A stretch of 36,481 nucleotides of DNA from Macrococcus carouselicus (GTDB lineage: Bacteria > Bacillota > Bacilli > Staphylococcales > Staphylococcaceae): the NCBI RefSeq assembly GCF_004359515.1, contig NZ_SCWD01000008.1:1-36481 (forward strand). Reading direction: 5' to 3'. Below the pieces are notes generated by a model. That model did not search any database and was not told where the DNA came from. It was given only the letters and a program-made list of their open reading frames with translations. Position numbers and translations under genes: made by a program. Positions 1 to 9,488 of this stretch are shown piece after piece. Numbering within the stretch: the first letter of the stretch is position 1; the number at the start of each line of letters is the position of its first letter.

Positions 1-7
1 CAATCTG

Positions 8-121
8 TCTGGTGACGATGGCAGAGAGGTCACACCTGTTCCCATACCGAACACAGAAGTTAAGCTCTCTAGCGCCGATGGTAGTTGGACTTACGTTCCG
101 CGAGAGTAGGACGTTGCCGGG
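8..121 (+). rRNA. rrf: 5S rRNA, last gene of an upstream rRNA operon
   Basis: The sequence is a typical staphylococcal 5S rRNA, including the internal CCGAACACAGAAGTTAAG segment and the loop E strands CGATGGTAG and GCGAGAGTAGG. The ends pair (CTGG with CCGG, continuing outward), which supports the boundaries to within a few bases. It is followed by a strong terminator at 154-177, so it closes an operon whose 16S and 23S genes lie before the window. Its 112-base core is identical to the second copy at 35424-35535. Confidence 0.97.
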
Positions 122-153
122 CAATTTATAAATGGATGCGATGAGCCGCACTC

Positions 154-177
154 GAGACCTGTTAGGTCTCTTTTTTT
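154..177 (+). terminator. Rho-independent terminator of the upstream rRNA operon
   Basis: A perfect 7-bp stem, GAGACCT and AGGTCTC, closes a 3-nt loop and is followed directly by seven T residues. It lies 33 nt after the 5S gene and before the first protein gene. Confidence 0.92.
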
Positions 178-221
178 ATGCCTGAATTTAAATTATACTT
201 ATTGCTGAGGGAGTGAGTGGA

Positions 222-1544
222 ATGAAAGAAATCACGGATCAGCTGAAAGGCTATACGGCAGCTCTTTCTTTGCATGTACCTGGCCATCATCGTCACACAA
301 TAGGTTCATTGCATTTACCTGTTGAGCATGATATGACAGAAATTACAGGACTTGATGATTATCATCATGCTGAAGATGTAATAGCGAAAAGTGAACTTAT
401 CCTTTCAAGACATGCGGATTATCGAGCGCGTTATTTAGTGAATGGCACAACAACAGGTATATTATCTGTTATTCTTGCGCATAAAAAGCTCAGTACTAAA
501 CGAGTCGCTATGATGCGGAACGTTCATAAATCAGTGCTGAATGCACTGGATCTGACCGGAACAGAGGCGGTGATATTGCCTATGACTGTATCTGATAAAA
601 CGAATCAGTATGATGGTATTGATTTTGATCAGTTACATATTAACATGCTGAAAAAGATTGATTTGGTTGTACTGACCTATCCTAATTATTTTGGAGAGAT
701 ATTCAATATTAAAGAAGCCATTGAATGGTTTCATGCACATGATATTGAAGTGCTGGTTGACGAAGCGCACGGTGCGCATTTTGATATCACTGACTCTTTT
801 CCTTCATCATCTATAAAGTATGCTGGGGATTATATTGTGCAGTCCTACCATAAGACGTTACCTGCGCTGACGATGGGTTCTGTCATCCATATGAAAAAGC
901 AAAGTAAACTGGTAGAAGAAGTGTATTACTATTTATCAGTGCTCCAGACGTCCAGTCCGTCTTATCTGATATTATCCAGTCTGGAACAGGCGCATGATTT
1001 CTATCTTCATTATCATGATGCTGTGTTTCTCTCGCAGCGCAGCGAACTGATTGCAGGGCTCAAGCAGACATTTGATGTTATAGAAGTCGGGGATCCGCTG
1101 AAACTGGTGATCAGGAAACAAGGATTTACAGGTGAGGAGATTAAAGCACTGATAGAGCGTGAACAGATTTTTGTAGAGCTCTCTACATATGATAGTGTTT
1201 TACTCGTGCTGCCGCTCTGGCATGCAGGCGATACATATCCTTTTAAGGAATTAGTCAAGAGAATAGAGCGGATTACAGTTCCTGAACGAACCTCAGTGTT
1301 TCAGTCCCTTATTCTCAATCAGGCAGATGGTTCTTATAAACCGGTCACCGGGCAGTTTAAGGCAGTTCAACTCAAGGAAGGAGTAGGCTGTAGGGTTTAC
1401 CATGCGCTGACCCCTTATCCGCCCGGTATCCCCTATGTGCTGCCAGGTGAAGTGCTGACAGCTGGCCACATCAAGGTCCTTGAAACTTTCGAAAATGTTC
1501 ATGGTATAATAGACGGAAATATTAATATAATAGATGAGGGATAG
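222..1544 (+). CDS. Orn/Lys/Arg decarboxylase-family PLP enzyme (YaaO/SpeA-like)
   Basis: This 440-residue protein belongs to the PLP-dependent fold I group of the ornithine/lysine/arginine decarboxylase family. The motif VDEAHGAHF supplies the aspartate (D180) that should contact the PLP ring nitrogen, and SYHKTLPALT supplies the Schiff-base lysine (K211). A C-terminal segment with YPPGIPYVLPGE is the usual small-domain signature. The substrate cannot be decided from sequence; arginine or lysine decarboxylation is the family expectation, but staphylococcal copies are poorly characterised. The ATG at 222 is chosen because GAGGGAG lies 8 nt upstream; an in-frame GTG at 213 overlaps that ribosome-binding site. 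The gene sits between an rRNA terminator and tmk, with one base between its stop and the tmk start, so the two are cotranscribed. Confidence 0.88.
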   Translation: MKEITDQLKGYTAALSLHVPGHHRHTIGSLHLPVEHDMTEITGLDDYHHAEDVIAKSELILSRHADYRARYLVNGTTTGILSVILAHKKLSTKRVAMMRNVHKSVLNALDLTGTEAVILPMTVSDKTNQYDGIDFDQLHINMLKKIDLVVLTYPNYFGEIFNIKEAIEWFHAHDIEVLVDEAHGAHFDITDSFPSSSIKYAGDYIVQSYHKTLPALTMGSVIHMKKQSKLVEEVYYYLSVLQTSSPSYLILSSLEQAHDFYLHYHDAVFLSQRSELIAGLKQTFDVIEVGDPLKLVIRKQGFTGEEIKALIEREQIFVELSTYDSVLLVLPLWHAGDTYPFKELVKRIERITVPERTSVFQSLILNQADGSYKPVTGQFKAVQLKEGVGCRVYHALTPYPPGIPYVLPGEVLTAGHIKVLETFENVHGIIDGNINIIDEG

Positions 1545-1545
1545 T

Positions 1546-2151
1546 ATGACATTGTTTATTACATTTGAAGGACCGGAGGGTTCAGGTAAATCGACTGTGA
1601 TGCAGGCAGTAGCTGAACGTCTGACAGTTCCCCTGATTAGAACACGTGAGCCAGGTGGTATTCGCATCAGTGAAGCCATCAGAGAACTGCTGCTGGCTGA
1701 TGACAGCGACATGGATCCGCGTACAGAAGCCTTGCTCTTTGCAGCAAGCAGGCGTCAGCATCTAGTCGAAAAAGTCCTGCCGGCACTTGCAGCGGGGAAA
1801 CTGGTTCTCTGTGATCGTTTTATCGACAGTTCTCTTGCTTATCAGGGTTATGCGAGAGGGATTGGAACAGAGGAGATTCTGGCAATCAATCAGTTTGCCG
1901 TTGAGACGCATATGCCTGACTTGACGCTGTACTTAAAAGTAGCACCGGAAGTCGGATTATCCCGGATTTCGCAGAATGACCGAACGACTAATCGCCTTGA
2001 TAAGGAGTCTCTGGCCTTTCATCAGCGTGTCTGCGAAGGATACGATCTGCTGGCCGCTCAGTATGACCGAATTGTTACGCTAGATGCTTCGCAGCCTATT
2101 GAACAGGTTATTGAATCAGCTTATCAAGTCATCCTCAACAGACTGAGCTGA
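1546..2151 (+). CDS. tmk: Thymidylate kinase
   Basis: The enzyme phosphorylates dTMP to dTDP with ATP, the last step common to de novo and salvage dTTP synthesis. The 201-residue protein shows the P-loop GPEGSGKST at residues 9-17, the DRF motif at 90-92, FAASRRQHL for dTMP binding, and the LID-region sequence RTTNRLD. The ATG at 1546 follows GAGGG by 5 nt and gives the family N-terminus MTLFITFEGPEG; an ATG at 1534 would add four residues but lacks a usable ribosome-binding site. It starts one base after the preceding stop. In staphylococci the next gene is normally the c-di-AMP receptor pstA/darA; here it is holB. Confidence 0.97.
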   Translation: MTLFITFEGPEGSGKSTVMQAVAERLTVPLIRTREPGGIRISEAIRELLLADDSDMDPRTEALLFAASRRQHLVEKVLPALAAGKLVLCDRFIDSSLAYQGYARGIGTEEILAINQFAVETHMPDLTLYLKVAPEVGLSRISQNDRTTNRLDKESLAFHQRVCEGYDLLAAQYDRIVTLDASQPIEQVIESAYQVILNRLS

Positions 2152-2153
2152 TG

Positions 2154-2162
2154 TGTTATAAT
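2154..2162 (+). promoter_or_regulatory. Possible extended -10 promoter between tmk and holB
   Basis: TGTTATAAT is a perfect TGn-TATAAT extended -10, beginning just after the tmk stop. No good -35 lies 16-18 nt upstream. A transcript from it would start near 2169 and run straight into the hairpin at 2182-2202. Confidence 0.4.
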
Positions 2163-2181
2163 GTGCTATAGAAGACAGGTG

Positions 2182-2202
2182 GCTGCAGAGATGCAGCTTT
2201 TT
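2182..2202 (+). terminator. Short hairpin with T-run in the tmk-holB gap (terminator or attenuator)
   Basis: GCTGCA, a 4-nt GAGA loop and TGCAGC form a perfect 6-bp stem followed by TTTTT. It could end the tmk transcript. No promoter is visible between it and holB, so holB would depend on read-through, which makes partial termination more likely than a full stop. Confidence 0.6.
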
Positions 2203-2222
2203 CAATATATATGGAGGTTCTT

Positions 2223-3134
2223 ATGATTAATCAGCTGGAGAAATTGGCAAGTAATGAAAAGCTGTCACACGCTTATCTGTTTGAAGGAACGCTGCGAGAT
2301 GATATCAAACAGCAGGCACTTGATTTTGCTGTCCGCATTCTTTGTGATGATGCGCAATGTGAGTCGCGTATCCGCAGTCATAACTTTGCTGATTTTTACT
2401 GGCTGGAGTCAGAAGAGCAGACAATAAAAAAAGAAATGATTGAAGATGTTCTGCACCGCATGAATCAGAAACCCGTAGAAGGTGATTACAAAGTCTATGT
2501 CATTGTTGACTTTGATAAAGTGACCGTGCAAGGTGAAAACTCAATCCTGAAATTCCTGGAAGAGCCACCACCGAATACAATCGCACTTCTTCTGACAACA
2601 AAAGCAGGCGACATTCTACCGACGATTCATTCCCGCTGTCAGCACATCGTCATTCATTCAGAAAATCATTATGACCAGATGCTGAAAGCGGGTATTCATC
2701 CGGATCTAGCAGCAACGCTTGCCGCTTTGTCATTCAGTTCTGAGGAAGCAGAAGAATGGCTTGAAGATAAGGAATTTGAAGAACTGCGCAGCGCCCTGTT
2801 AAAATGGGTTGAACTGATGCAAAAAGATAGCCAGATGGGACTGATTCAGCTGGTGGAGCTTCTTCAGACAGCAAATGAACGGGAGCATCAGCTGCTGATG
2901 TTCGATATGCTGCAGCTTTATTTCCAGGATATGATCTATATCAAAATAGAGCGTCAGAATCAGTTGAGTTATCCAGAACACGAGATTAAAACAAAACAGT
3001 TAAGTGAGCGGCTTTCACTGCAGACACTGACGCATTGGATAGATACAACCCAGCAGGCAAAACAGAAGCTGCTGCAGTATGTCAGCCCGATGCTGGTGAT
3101 GGAACAAGTGGCAATTGAAATGGCAAAGGGGTGA
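2223..3134 (+). CDS. holB: DNA polymerase III delta-prime subunit
   Basis: Delta-prime is a clamp-loader subunit that helps load the beta sliding clamp. The 303-residue protein has the family opening SHAYLFEG, the conserved NSILKFLEEPPPNTIALLLT block and the SRC arginine-finger motif (TIHSRCQ). It lacks a Walker A lysine loop, as expected for a delta-prime that does not hydrolyse ATP. Only two cysteines (CDDAQC) fall where the E. coli protein has a four-cysteine zinc module, so that module is probably not intact. GGAGG at 2212-2216 sits 6 nt before the ATG at 2223, which decides the start. The next gene, ricT, follows after 5 nt. Confidence 0.94.
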   Translation: MINQLEKLASNEKLSHAYLFEGTLRDDIKQQALDFAVRILCDDAQCESRIRSHNFADFYWLESEEQTIKKEMIEDVLHRMNQKPVEGDYKVYVIVDFDKVTVQGENSILKFLEEPPPNTIALLLTTKAGDILPTIHSRCQHIVIHSENHYDQMLKAGIHPDLAATLAALSFSSEEAEEWLEDKEFEELRSALLKWVELMQKDSQMGLIQLVELLQTANEREHQLLMFDMLQLYFQDMIYIKIERQNQLSYPEHEIKTKQLSERLSLQTLTHWIDTTQQAKQKLLQYVSPMLVMEQVAIEMAKG

Positions 3135-3139
3135 AATAG

Positions 3140-3934
3140 ATGACAGAAATTATTGGTGTTAAATACCATGTAGCAGATAGGACGGAATATTTTGTACCGG
3201 ATCACGAGCAATACGTGCTGGGTGATTATGTGGTCGTGGAATCAAAACGAGGAAGCGAACTGGCCCGTGTCGTAATCGGCAACCGGGAAGTAGCGGATGA
3301 TGCGGTTGTACAGCCTGTTCCTATGATTAAGCACCGGGCGACAAAGGAAGATCTGATTAAATATGAAAATAATATGTTCGATGCCGATAAAGCGTTTGTG
3401 AGATGCAAGGAGCTGATTGCAAAGCATAAACTTGATATGGGACTTGTGAATGCTGAGTATACGCTTGATAAAGGGAAAATTATCTTTAATTTTACAGCGA
3501 GTGAACGTGTTGACTTCCGTGAACTGGTCAAAAGTCTGGCATTTGAACTGAAGACCAGAATTGAACTTCGCCAGATCGGGGTGCGTGATGAGGCAAAGAT
3601 TCTGGGTGGTATCGGACCCTGTGGACGCAGTCTTTGCTGTGCCACTTATTTAGGAGATTTTGAACCTGTATCTATTAAGATGGCTAAGGATCAGAACCTG
3701 TCGCTCAATCCTTCTAAAATATCAGGGGCATGCGGGCGACTGATGTGCTGTCTGAAGTATGAGAATGACTATTACGAGGAAACGCGCAGAAAACTGCCGG
3801 ATGTCGGACAGAAGATCGAGACGCCGGAAGGGCCGGGTAAAGTCATCGGGCTGAATATACTTGATGTGACGATGCAGGTCAAAGTACAGGGCATTGAGCA
3901 TCCGATTGAGTATCATCTTGATGAAATCATGTAA
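3140..3934 (+). CDS. ricT: RicT (YaaT), PSP1-domain regulator of RNase Y
   Basis: This is a PSP1-domain protein of 264 residues. In Bacillus, RicT forms an iron-sulfur complex with RicA and RicF (YmcA, YlbF) that directs RNase Y mRNA maturation. The sequence carries two cysteine clusters suited to cluster binding: C161, C166 and C167 in GPCGRSLCC, and C198, C203 and C204 in GACGRLMCC. The start follows AAAGGGGTG. It lies between holB and yabA in the conserved order. A role in sporulation phosphorelay described for Bacillus is not expected in a non-sporulating lineage. Confidence 0.93.
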   Translation: MTEIIGVKYHVADRTEYFVPDHEQYVLGDYVVVESKRGSELARVVIGNREVADDAVVQPVPMIKHRATKEDLIKYENNMFDADKAFVRCKELIAKHKLDMGLVNAEYTLDKGKIIFNFTASERVDFRELVKSLAFELKTRIELRQIGVRDEAKILGGIGPCGRSLCCATYLGDFEPVSIKMAKDQNLSLNPSKISGACGRLMCCLKYENDYYEETRRKLPDVGQKIETPEGPGKVIGLNILDVTMQVKVQGIEHPIEYHLDEIM

Positions 3935-3946
3935 GGAGCTAATTAA

Positions 3947-4267
3947 ATGAACAGGGACGAACTATTAAACGAGATTGTTGAGATGGAGCAGCAGATGAAA
4001 CTGCTGCAGCAAAGCTTCATTTCACTTAAACAGCAGACGGTTGAGCTGGTTGAAGAGAACGTTGCGCTTAAACTGGAACGTGACAACCTGCAGCGGATGA
4101 TTCAGTCACCCCGTAATGAACCGAAGAAGATGAAATCGCTGCAGAGTAAAGATAATCTTGCTATGCTTTATGCAGAAGGATTCCATATCTGCCGGGGTGA
4201 GCTGTTTGGCAAGCATCGCGGAGGTGGGGACTGTATGTTCTGCCTGAACTTACTGGATTCAGATTAA
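3947..4267 (+). CDS. yabA: Replication initiation control protein YabA
   Basis: YabA limits replication initiation by binding DnaA and the beta clamp. The 106-residue protein has an N-terminal leucine-rich coiled coil (about residues 5-55), which tetramerises in Bacillus, then a linker rich in Asn, Pro and Lys, and a C-terminal zinc-binding domain with H80, C82, C96 and C99 (FHIC and CMFC). The start follows AAGGAG. It is cotranscribed with ricT, 12 nt apart, and followed by a terminator. Confidence 0.94.
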   Translation: MNRDELLNEIVEMEQQMKLLQQSFISLKQQTVELVEENVALKLERDNLQRMIQSPRNEPKKMKSLQSKDNLAMLYAEGFHICRGELFGKHRGGGDCMFCLNLLDSD

Positions 4268-4291
4268 AAAGGGCAGTCAATGCCTTTTTTT
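4266..4291 (+). terminator. Terminator after yabA
   Basis: AAAAAGGGCA and TGCCTTTTTT pair around a GTCAA loop (ten pairs including one G-U), with the downstream T-run serving as the terminator tail. It begins at the yabA stop codon. No clear promoter is seen before trmN6, so some read-through is likely. Confidence 0.75.
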
Positions 4292-4304
4292 ATTGGAGGA
4301 AGTT

Positions 4305-5033
4305 ATGTTAAAGACAAATGAAAGACTGGATCAGCTGATCAAAGAAGATTTAAGCATCATTCAGAATGATGAGGTCTTCGCGTTTTCAACCGATGCTCTA
4401 TTACTTGCACACTTTGTGAAGCCCATTAGAAGGGGACGAATCATGGATCTGTGTTCAGGAAACGGTGTTATTCCTTTAGTGCTGAGCCACAAGGTGGATG
4501 TGCCGATTGAAGGGATAGAAATACAGCCACTGCTGGTGGATATGGCTCAAAGGTCAATCACGTATAATGGACTGGATGCACGCATCGACGTACGAGAAAT
4601 GGATCTTAAAAGAGTGTCCCAGGAATACCTGCCCAGCCAGTATGATATTGTCACCTGTAATCCGCCTTATTTCAGAGAGAATCAGGACTTTCAGCATCTG
4701 AAGGAGGCTCATCGGATTGCCAGACACGAAGTGCTGTGCACACTGGATGACTGCATTCTCTCCAGTCGTCATCTGCTGAAGCAGGGGGGCAAGCTCTATA
4801 TGGTACATCGTGCCGATCGTCTGGTCGATTGCCTGATCAGTATGAGGCAAGGTGGAATTGAACCGAAAGTCATCTGGCAGATTTACTCGAGACCAGATAA
4901 GCCGGCCGCTGTGACCGTCGTGATAGAGGCAACCAAAGGCGGAAAACCGGATTGCAAAGTGATGCCACCTTTCTATATTTATAATGTTGACGGATCGTAT
5001 AGTTCAGACATGCAGAAGGTTTATTATGGCTGA
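4305..5033 (+). CDS. trmN6: tRNA1(Val) (adenine(37)-N6)-methyltransferase, YabB
   Basis: This SAM-dependent methyltransferase has the glycine-rich SAM loop DLCSGNG at residues 48-54 and the amino-methyltransferase motif NPPY at 119-122, which together place it in the TrmN6/YabB family. The E. coli enzyme makes N6-methyladenosine at position 37 of tRNA-Val(UAC); that tRNA, with A37, is encoded at 35549-35624. The protein has 242 residues. The ATG at 4305 follows GGAGGA by 4 nt; an upstream in-frame TTG at 4293 precedes the ribosome-binding site and is rejected. Its end overlaps yazA by 8 nt. Confidence 0.92.
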   Translation: MLKTNERLDQLIKEDLSIIQNDEVFAFSTDALLLAHFVKPIRRGRIMDLCSGNGVIPLVLSHKVDVPIEGIEIQPLLVDMAQRSITYNGLDARIDVREMDLKRVSQEYLPSQYDIVTCNPPYFRENQDFQHLKEAHRIARHEVLCTLDDCILSSRHLLKQGGKLYMVHRADRLVDCLISMRQGGIEPKVIWQIYSRPDKPAAVTVVIEATKGGKPDCKVMPPFYIYNVDGSYSSDMQKVYYG

Positions 5034-5280
5034 GCACTTCATCTATATACTTGAATGTGCAGATGGCACTTATTATACGGGTTATACGACTGATCTTGAT
5101 AAGCGGCTCGCGGTACATAATACAGGCAGAGGGGCTAAATATACACGTAACAGGCTGCCCGTAAGAAGAATCTATGAGGAAAGACTGTCCACAAAACGTG
5201 AAGCGATGCAGCGGGAATATGCAATCAAGCAGCTGACGAGAAAACAGAAAGAACGACTCATCAAAGGAGTGAGAGTATGA
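5026..5280 (+). CDS. yazA: GIY-YIG domain protein YazA
   Basis: An 84-residue single-domain GIY-YIG protein of the YhbQ/YazA group. The nuclease-fold signature reads [18 protein letters not shown], followed by the conserved segment with Arg and Lys residues (GAKYTRNR) and a C-terminal Glu-containing helix. Some family members cleave DNA, but the physiological role is unknown. The start at 5026 is set by AGAAGG upstream and by homology; it overlaps the trmN6 stop by 8 nt, and its own stop overlaps rsmI by 4 nt (ATGA), indicating translational coupling across trmN6-yazA-rsmI. Confidence 0.9.
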   Translation: MAEHFIYILECADGTYYTGYTTDLDKRLAVHNTGRGAKYTRNRLPVRRIYEERLSTKREAMQREYAIKQLTRKQKERLIKGVRV

Positions 5281-6110
5281 CATTATATTTAGTCGGCACA
5301 CCGATCGGTAATCTGGAAGACATCACGTTCCGTGCGGTCAGAATCCTGAAAGAAGTGGATATTATTGCCTGCGAGGATACACGGGTGACAGGCAGGCTGA
5401 CTCATCATTATGAGATCAATACACCGATGAAGAGTTATCACGAGCATAATAAGGATAAGATGACAGAACAGCTGGTCGAGATGCTGAAGACAGGAGCCGA
5501 TATCGCACTTGTGTCTGATGCCGGCTTGCCGCTGATCAGTGACCCCGGCTATGAACTTGTCATCGCTGTAAGAGAAGCGGGTGTCAGAGTCGAGACTGTA
5601 CCAGGACCTAATGCAGCACTGACCGCACTGATGACAAGCGGACTATCCTCTTATTCATTTTTGTTTACGGGGTTTCTGCCTCGAAAAGACAGTGAAAAAT
5701 TCAATAAGCTGGAAGTCCTGATGAAAGAACCCCACTCCATTATTCTGTACGAATCACCTTACCGGGTGAAGGATACACTATTAACGATCGAGAAAGTGGA
5801 CTCAGAGCGCCGCGTAGCCCTTGGACGGGAACTGACAAAGAAATTTGAGCAGGTCGTCACGGCACCTGTCAGTGAGCTGCTGGAACAGCTTGAACACGAT
5901 ATACCGTTAAAGGGTGAGTTTGTCATTGTCATCGACGGACAATATGAAGAAGCTGCAGAGGAGAAATGGTGGCATCAGCTCTCATTGAATGAACATGTTG
6001 AACATTATATAGAGAATGCACTCTCCTCTAAAGAGGCTATTAAACAGGTGGCGCTAGATCGGAATATGAAAAAAAGAGAGGTCTATGACAGCTATCATAT
6101 CCATAATTAA
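5277..6110 (+). CDS. rsmI: 16S rRNA (cytidine(1402)-2'-O)-methyltransferase
   Basis: RsmI adds the 2'-O-methyl group of C1402 in the decoding centre of 16S rRNA. The 277-residue protein shows the tetrapyrrole-methylase fold signatures: [16 protein letters not shown] at the N-terminus, [18 protein letters not shown], and [16 protein letters not shown], then FTGFLPRK. It begins inside the yazA stop (ATGA overlap). Its stop codon abuts a bidirectional terminator shared with the convergent gene abrB. Confidence 0.96.
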   Translation: MTLYLVGTPIGNLEDITFRAVRILKEVDIIACEDTRVTGRLTHHYEINTPMKSYHEHNKDKMTEQLVEMLKTGADIALVSDAGLPLISDPGYELVIAVREAGVRVETVPGPNAALTALMTSGLSSYSFLFTGFLPRKDSEKFNKLEVLMKEPHSIILYESPYRVKDTLLTIEKVDSERRVALGRELTKKFEQVVTAPVSELLEQLEHDIPLKGEFVIVIDGQYEEAAEEKWWHQLSLNEHVEHYIENALSSKEAIKQVALDRNMKKREVYDSYHIHN

Positions 6111-6147
6111 GGCCCCAGCGCATGCTGCGCAAGGGCCTGTTTTTTTA
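6110..6147. terminator. Bidirectional terminator between rsmI and abrB
   Basis: A nested hairpin: outer arms AGGCCC and GGGCCT, inner arms GCGCA and TGCGC around TGC. On the plus strand it is followed by G and seven T residues, giving a strong rsmI terminator. On the minus strand the tail is only TTAATT, so termination of abrB is probably weaker. The tail overlaps the abrB stop codon. Confidence 0.88.
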
Positions 6148-6429
6148 TTTCGCGTTTTTCTCGCGTTCTTTGATTTCTTTCATTAACTGTTCAGCGCCTT
6201 CTTTAGAAAGGACCAGTTTACCACCGGCAAGCAGGTAGTTATCTTCTGAAACATCCCCCGTTACAGCACAAGTCATACTTGGTTTGTATTTTTTCAGGAT
6301 GATTTTATCAGCATCTGTATAGATTTCAAGGGCATCTTTTTCTGCAATATCCAGAATACGACGTAATTCGATTGGAATAACCACACGGCCCAGCTCATCA
6401 ACTTTTCTTACAATCCCTGTAGATTTCAT
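6145..6429 (-). CDS. abrB: Transition-state regulator AbrB
   Basis: This 94-residue DNA-binding protein matches Bacillus AbrB over its full length. The swapped-hairpin DNA-binding domain opens with MKSTGIVRKVDELGRVVIPI and keeps R8, R15, R23 and R24, which contact DNA in Bacillus. C54 is also kept, and the C-terminal multimerisation region (LAGGKLVLSKEGAEQ) is intact. An upstream in-frame ATG would give 123 residues, but GGAGG lies 10 nt before the ATG at 6429, which matches the family start. It is the only minus-strand gene here, and I do not recall it at this locus in S. aureus. Its promoter carries Spo0A-type boxes. Confidence 0.95.
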   Translation of the reverse strand: MKSTGIVRKVDELGRVVIPIELRRILDIAEKDALEIYTDADKIILKKYKPSMTCAVTGDVSEDNYLLAGGKLVLSKEGAEQLMKEIKEREKNAK

Positions 6430-6462
6430 TATATATATTCCTCCTGTAGCATTATTTGCTAA

Positions 6463-6489
6463 TTCGACATAAATTATTATTTTTCGACA
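6463..6489 (-). promoter_or_regulatory. Two tandem Spo0A-type boxes (TGTCGAA) downstream of the abrB start
   Basis: On the abrB sense strand, TGTCGAA occurs exactly at 6489-6483 and again at 6469-6463, in the same orientation and 20 nt apart. They lie at about +9 and +29 from the predicted start. A third, one-mismatch copy (TGTCGTA) is on the opposite strand at 6492-6498 over the start point. TGNCGAA is the 0A box recognised by Spo0A in Bacillus, where abrB is repressed from boxes just downstream of its start. Confidence 0.6.
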
Positions 6490-6503
6490 TTTGTCGTATT
6501 TAG

Positions 6504-6532
6504 AATATACTACCATAAATATACAATGTCAA
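6504..6532 (-). promoter_or_regulatory. Sigma-A promoter of abrB
   Basis: On the minus strand TTGACA (6532-6527) and TATATT (6509-6504) are 17 nt apart: a consensus -35 and a 5/6 -10. Transcription should start near 6497, leaving a 68-nt leader. Confidence 0.85.
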
Positions 6533-6603
6533 TAGGAATAAACGTAAAATAATGCATTGTAACATAATGGTAATAAAAAAACGACCATTTTAAATTTTAT
6601 TAA

Positions 6604-6610
6604 TGTCGAA
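6604..6610 (+). promoter_or_regulatory. Isolated Spo0A-type box upstream of metG
   Basis: An exact TGTCGAA on the plus strand, 16 nt before the metG -35 element and about 55 nt before its predicted start. It is the third perfect copy in the same intergenic region. Confidence 0.4.
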
Positions 6611-6626
6611 TTTACATTTAAAGGAA

Positions 6627-6655
6627 TTGTATTGTCCGGATATTTTCGGTATATT
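6627..6655 (+). promoter_or_regulatory. Promoter of metG
   Basis: TTGTAT and TATATT are separated by 17 nt. The predicted start near 6662 leaves a leader of about 24 nt, too short for a T-box riboswitch. Confidence 0.7.
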
Positions 6656-6661
6656 TAATAG

Positions 6662-8650
<1,989 letters not shown>

Positions 8651-8660
8651 GAGTGATAAG

Positions 8661-9425
8661 ATGTTGATCGATACACATGTACATTTGAATGCTGATCAGT
8701 ACGATGAAGACCTGCAGGAAGTCATTGACAGAGCGCTTGCAGCGGGTATCAACCGCATGATTGTCATCGGCTTTGATGAGAAGACAATCACTCGGACAAT
8801 GGAGTTGATTGATCAGTATGACTTCATCTACGGGGTTATCGGCTGGCATCCAGTCGATGCGATTGATTTTAATGATGATTACTATAACTGGATCAAGGAA
8901 CTGGCAGTTCATCCGAAGATTGTGGCAATCGGTGAGATGGGTCTGGATTATCACTGGGATAAATCACCGAAAGACGTTCAAAAAGATGTGTTCCGGCGTC
9001 AGATTGCTCTGGCGAAGGAACTGAAAAAGCCGATTGTCATCCACAACCGTGAGGCCACTCAGGATGTAATTGATATTCTGAAAGAAGAGAATGCAGCTGA
9101 GGTAGGCGGGGTCATGCACAGTTTCAGTGGATCCACTGAAATATGTGATAAAATCCTAAAGATGAACTTCATCATTTCTTTAGGCGGTCCTGTTACCTTC
9201 AAGAACGCTAGGCAGCCGAAGGAAGTGGCGAAACATGTACCGCTTGATAAGCTGATTGTTGAGACAGATGCACCTTATCTGACTCCTCATCCTTATCGTG
9301 GCAAACGTAATGAACCCGCGTACGTCAAGTTTGTCGCTGAACAGATTGCCGAGCTGCGTGGTATTACTTATGAGGAGCTGGCTGCAGCGACAACACAAAA
9401 TGCAGAACGTTTATTTCATATATAA
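8661..9425 (+). CDS. tatD: TatD-family metal-dependent deoxyribonuclease
   Basis: A 254-residue TIM-barrel hydrolase of the TatD family. The metal ligands are visible in order: HVH near the N-terminus (DTHVHLN), the glutamate in GEMGLDYH, a histidine in IHNREA, a histidine in HSFSG, and the aspartate in ETDAPYL. Family members are 3'-5' DNA or RNA exonucleases involved in repair and RNA quality control; the precise substrate here is inferred. A GGAG ribosome-binding site precedes the ATG. It is cotranscribed with metG, as in Bacillus. Confidence 0.93.
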   Translation: MLIDTHVHLNADQYDEDLQEVIDRALAAGINRMIVIGFDEKTITRTMELIDQYDFIYGVIGWHPVDAIDFNDDYYNWIKELAVHPKIVAIGEMGLDYHWDKSPKDVQKDVFRRQIALAKELKKPIVIHNREATQDVIDILKEENAAEVGGVMHSFSGSTEICDKILKMNFIISLGGPVTFKNARQPKEVAKHVPLDKLIVETDAPYLTPHPYRGKRNEPAYVKFVAEQIAELRGITYEELAAATTQNAERLFHI

Positions 9426-9429
9426 GCAC

Positions 9430-9461
9430 CAGGCAGAAATCCGTCATTGGATTTCTGCCTG
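9430..9461 (+). repeat. Perfect 13-bp inverted repeat between tatD and rnmV
   Basis: CAGGCAGAAATCC and GGATTTCTGCCTG flank a 6-nt GTCATT loop. The stem is long and perfect, but no T-run follows on either strand, so it is not a standard terminator. It ends 3 nt before the extended -10 of rnmV. Confidence 0.85.
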
Positions 9462-9464
9462 TTA

Positions 9465-9473
9465 TGCTATAAT
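9465..9473 (+). promoter_or_regulatory. Extended -10 promoter of rnmV
   Basis: TGCTATAAT is a perfect extended -10. The best -35 candidate (TTGGAT, 9447-9452) is 15 nt upstream, inside the inverted repeat. Transcription from it would start near 9480, leaving only about 9 nt before the rnmV ATG. Confidence 0.55.
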
Positions 9474-9488
9474 GAGACGGGTGATAAT

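Noticed and set aside
213-221. GTG start for the decarboxylase-like gene
   Set aside because: It overlaps the GAGGGAG ribosome-binding site that is well placed for the ATG at 222.
1293-1712. Minus-strand open frame of 139 codons across the decarboxylase-tmk junction
   Set aside because: It overlaps two convincing genes antisense and has no recognisable domain.
3226-3645. Minus-strand open frame of 139 codons inside ricT
   Set aside because: It mirrors a well-supported plus-strand gene, has low-complexity Ser/Arg composition and lacks a ribosome-binding site or promoter.
6430-6516. 29-residue N-terminal extension of AbrB
   Set aside because: The extension lies over the leader, the predicted 0A boxes and the transcription start; GGAGG and homology both support the ATG at 6429.
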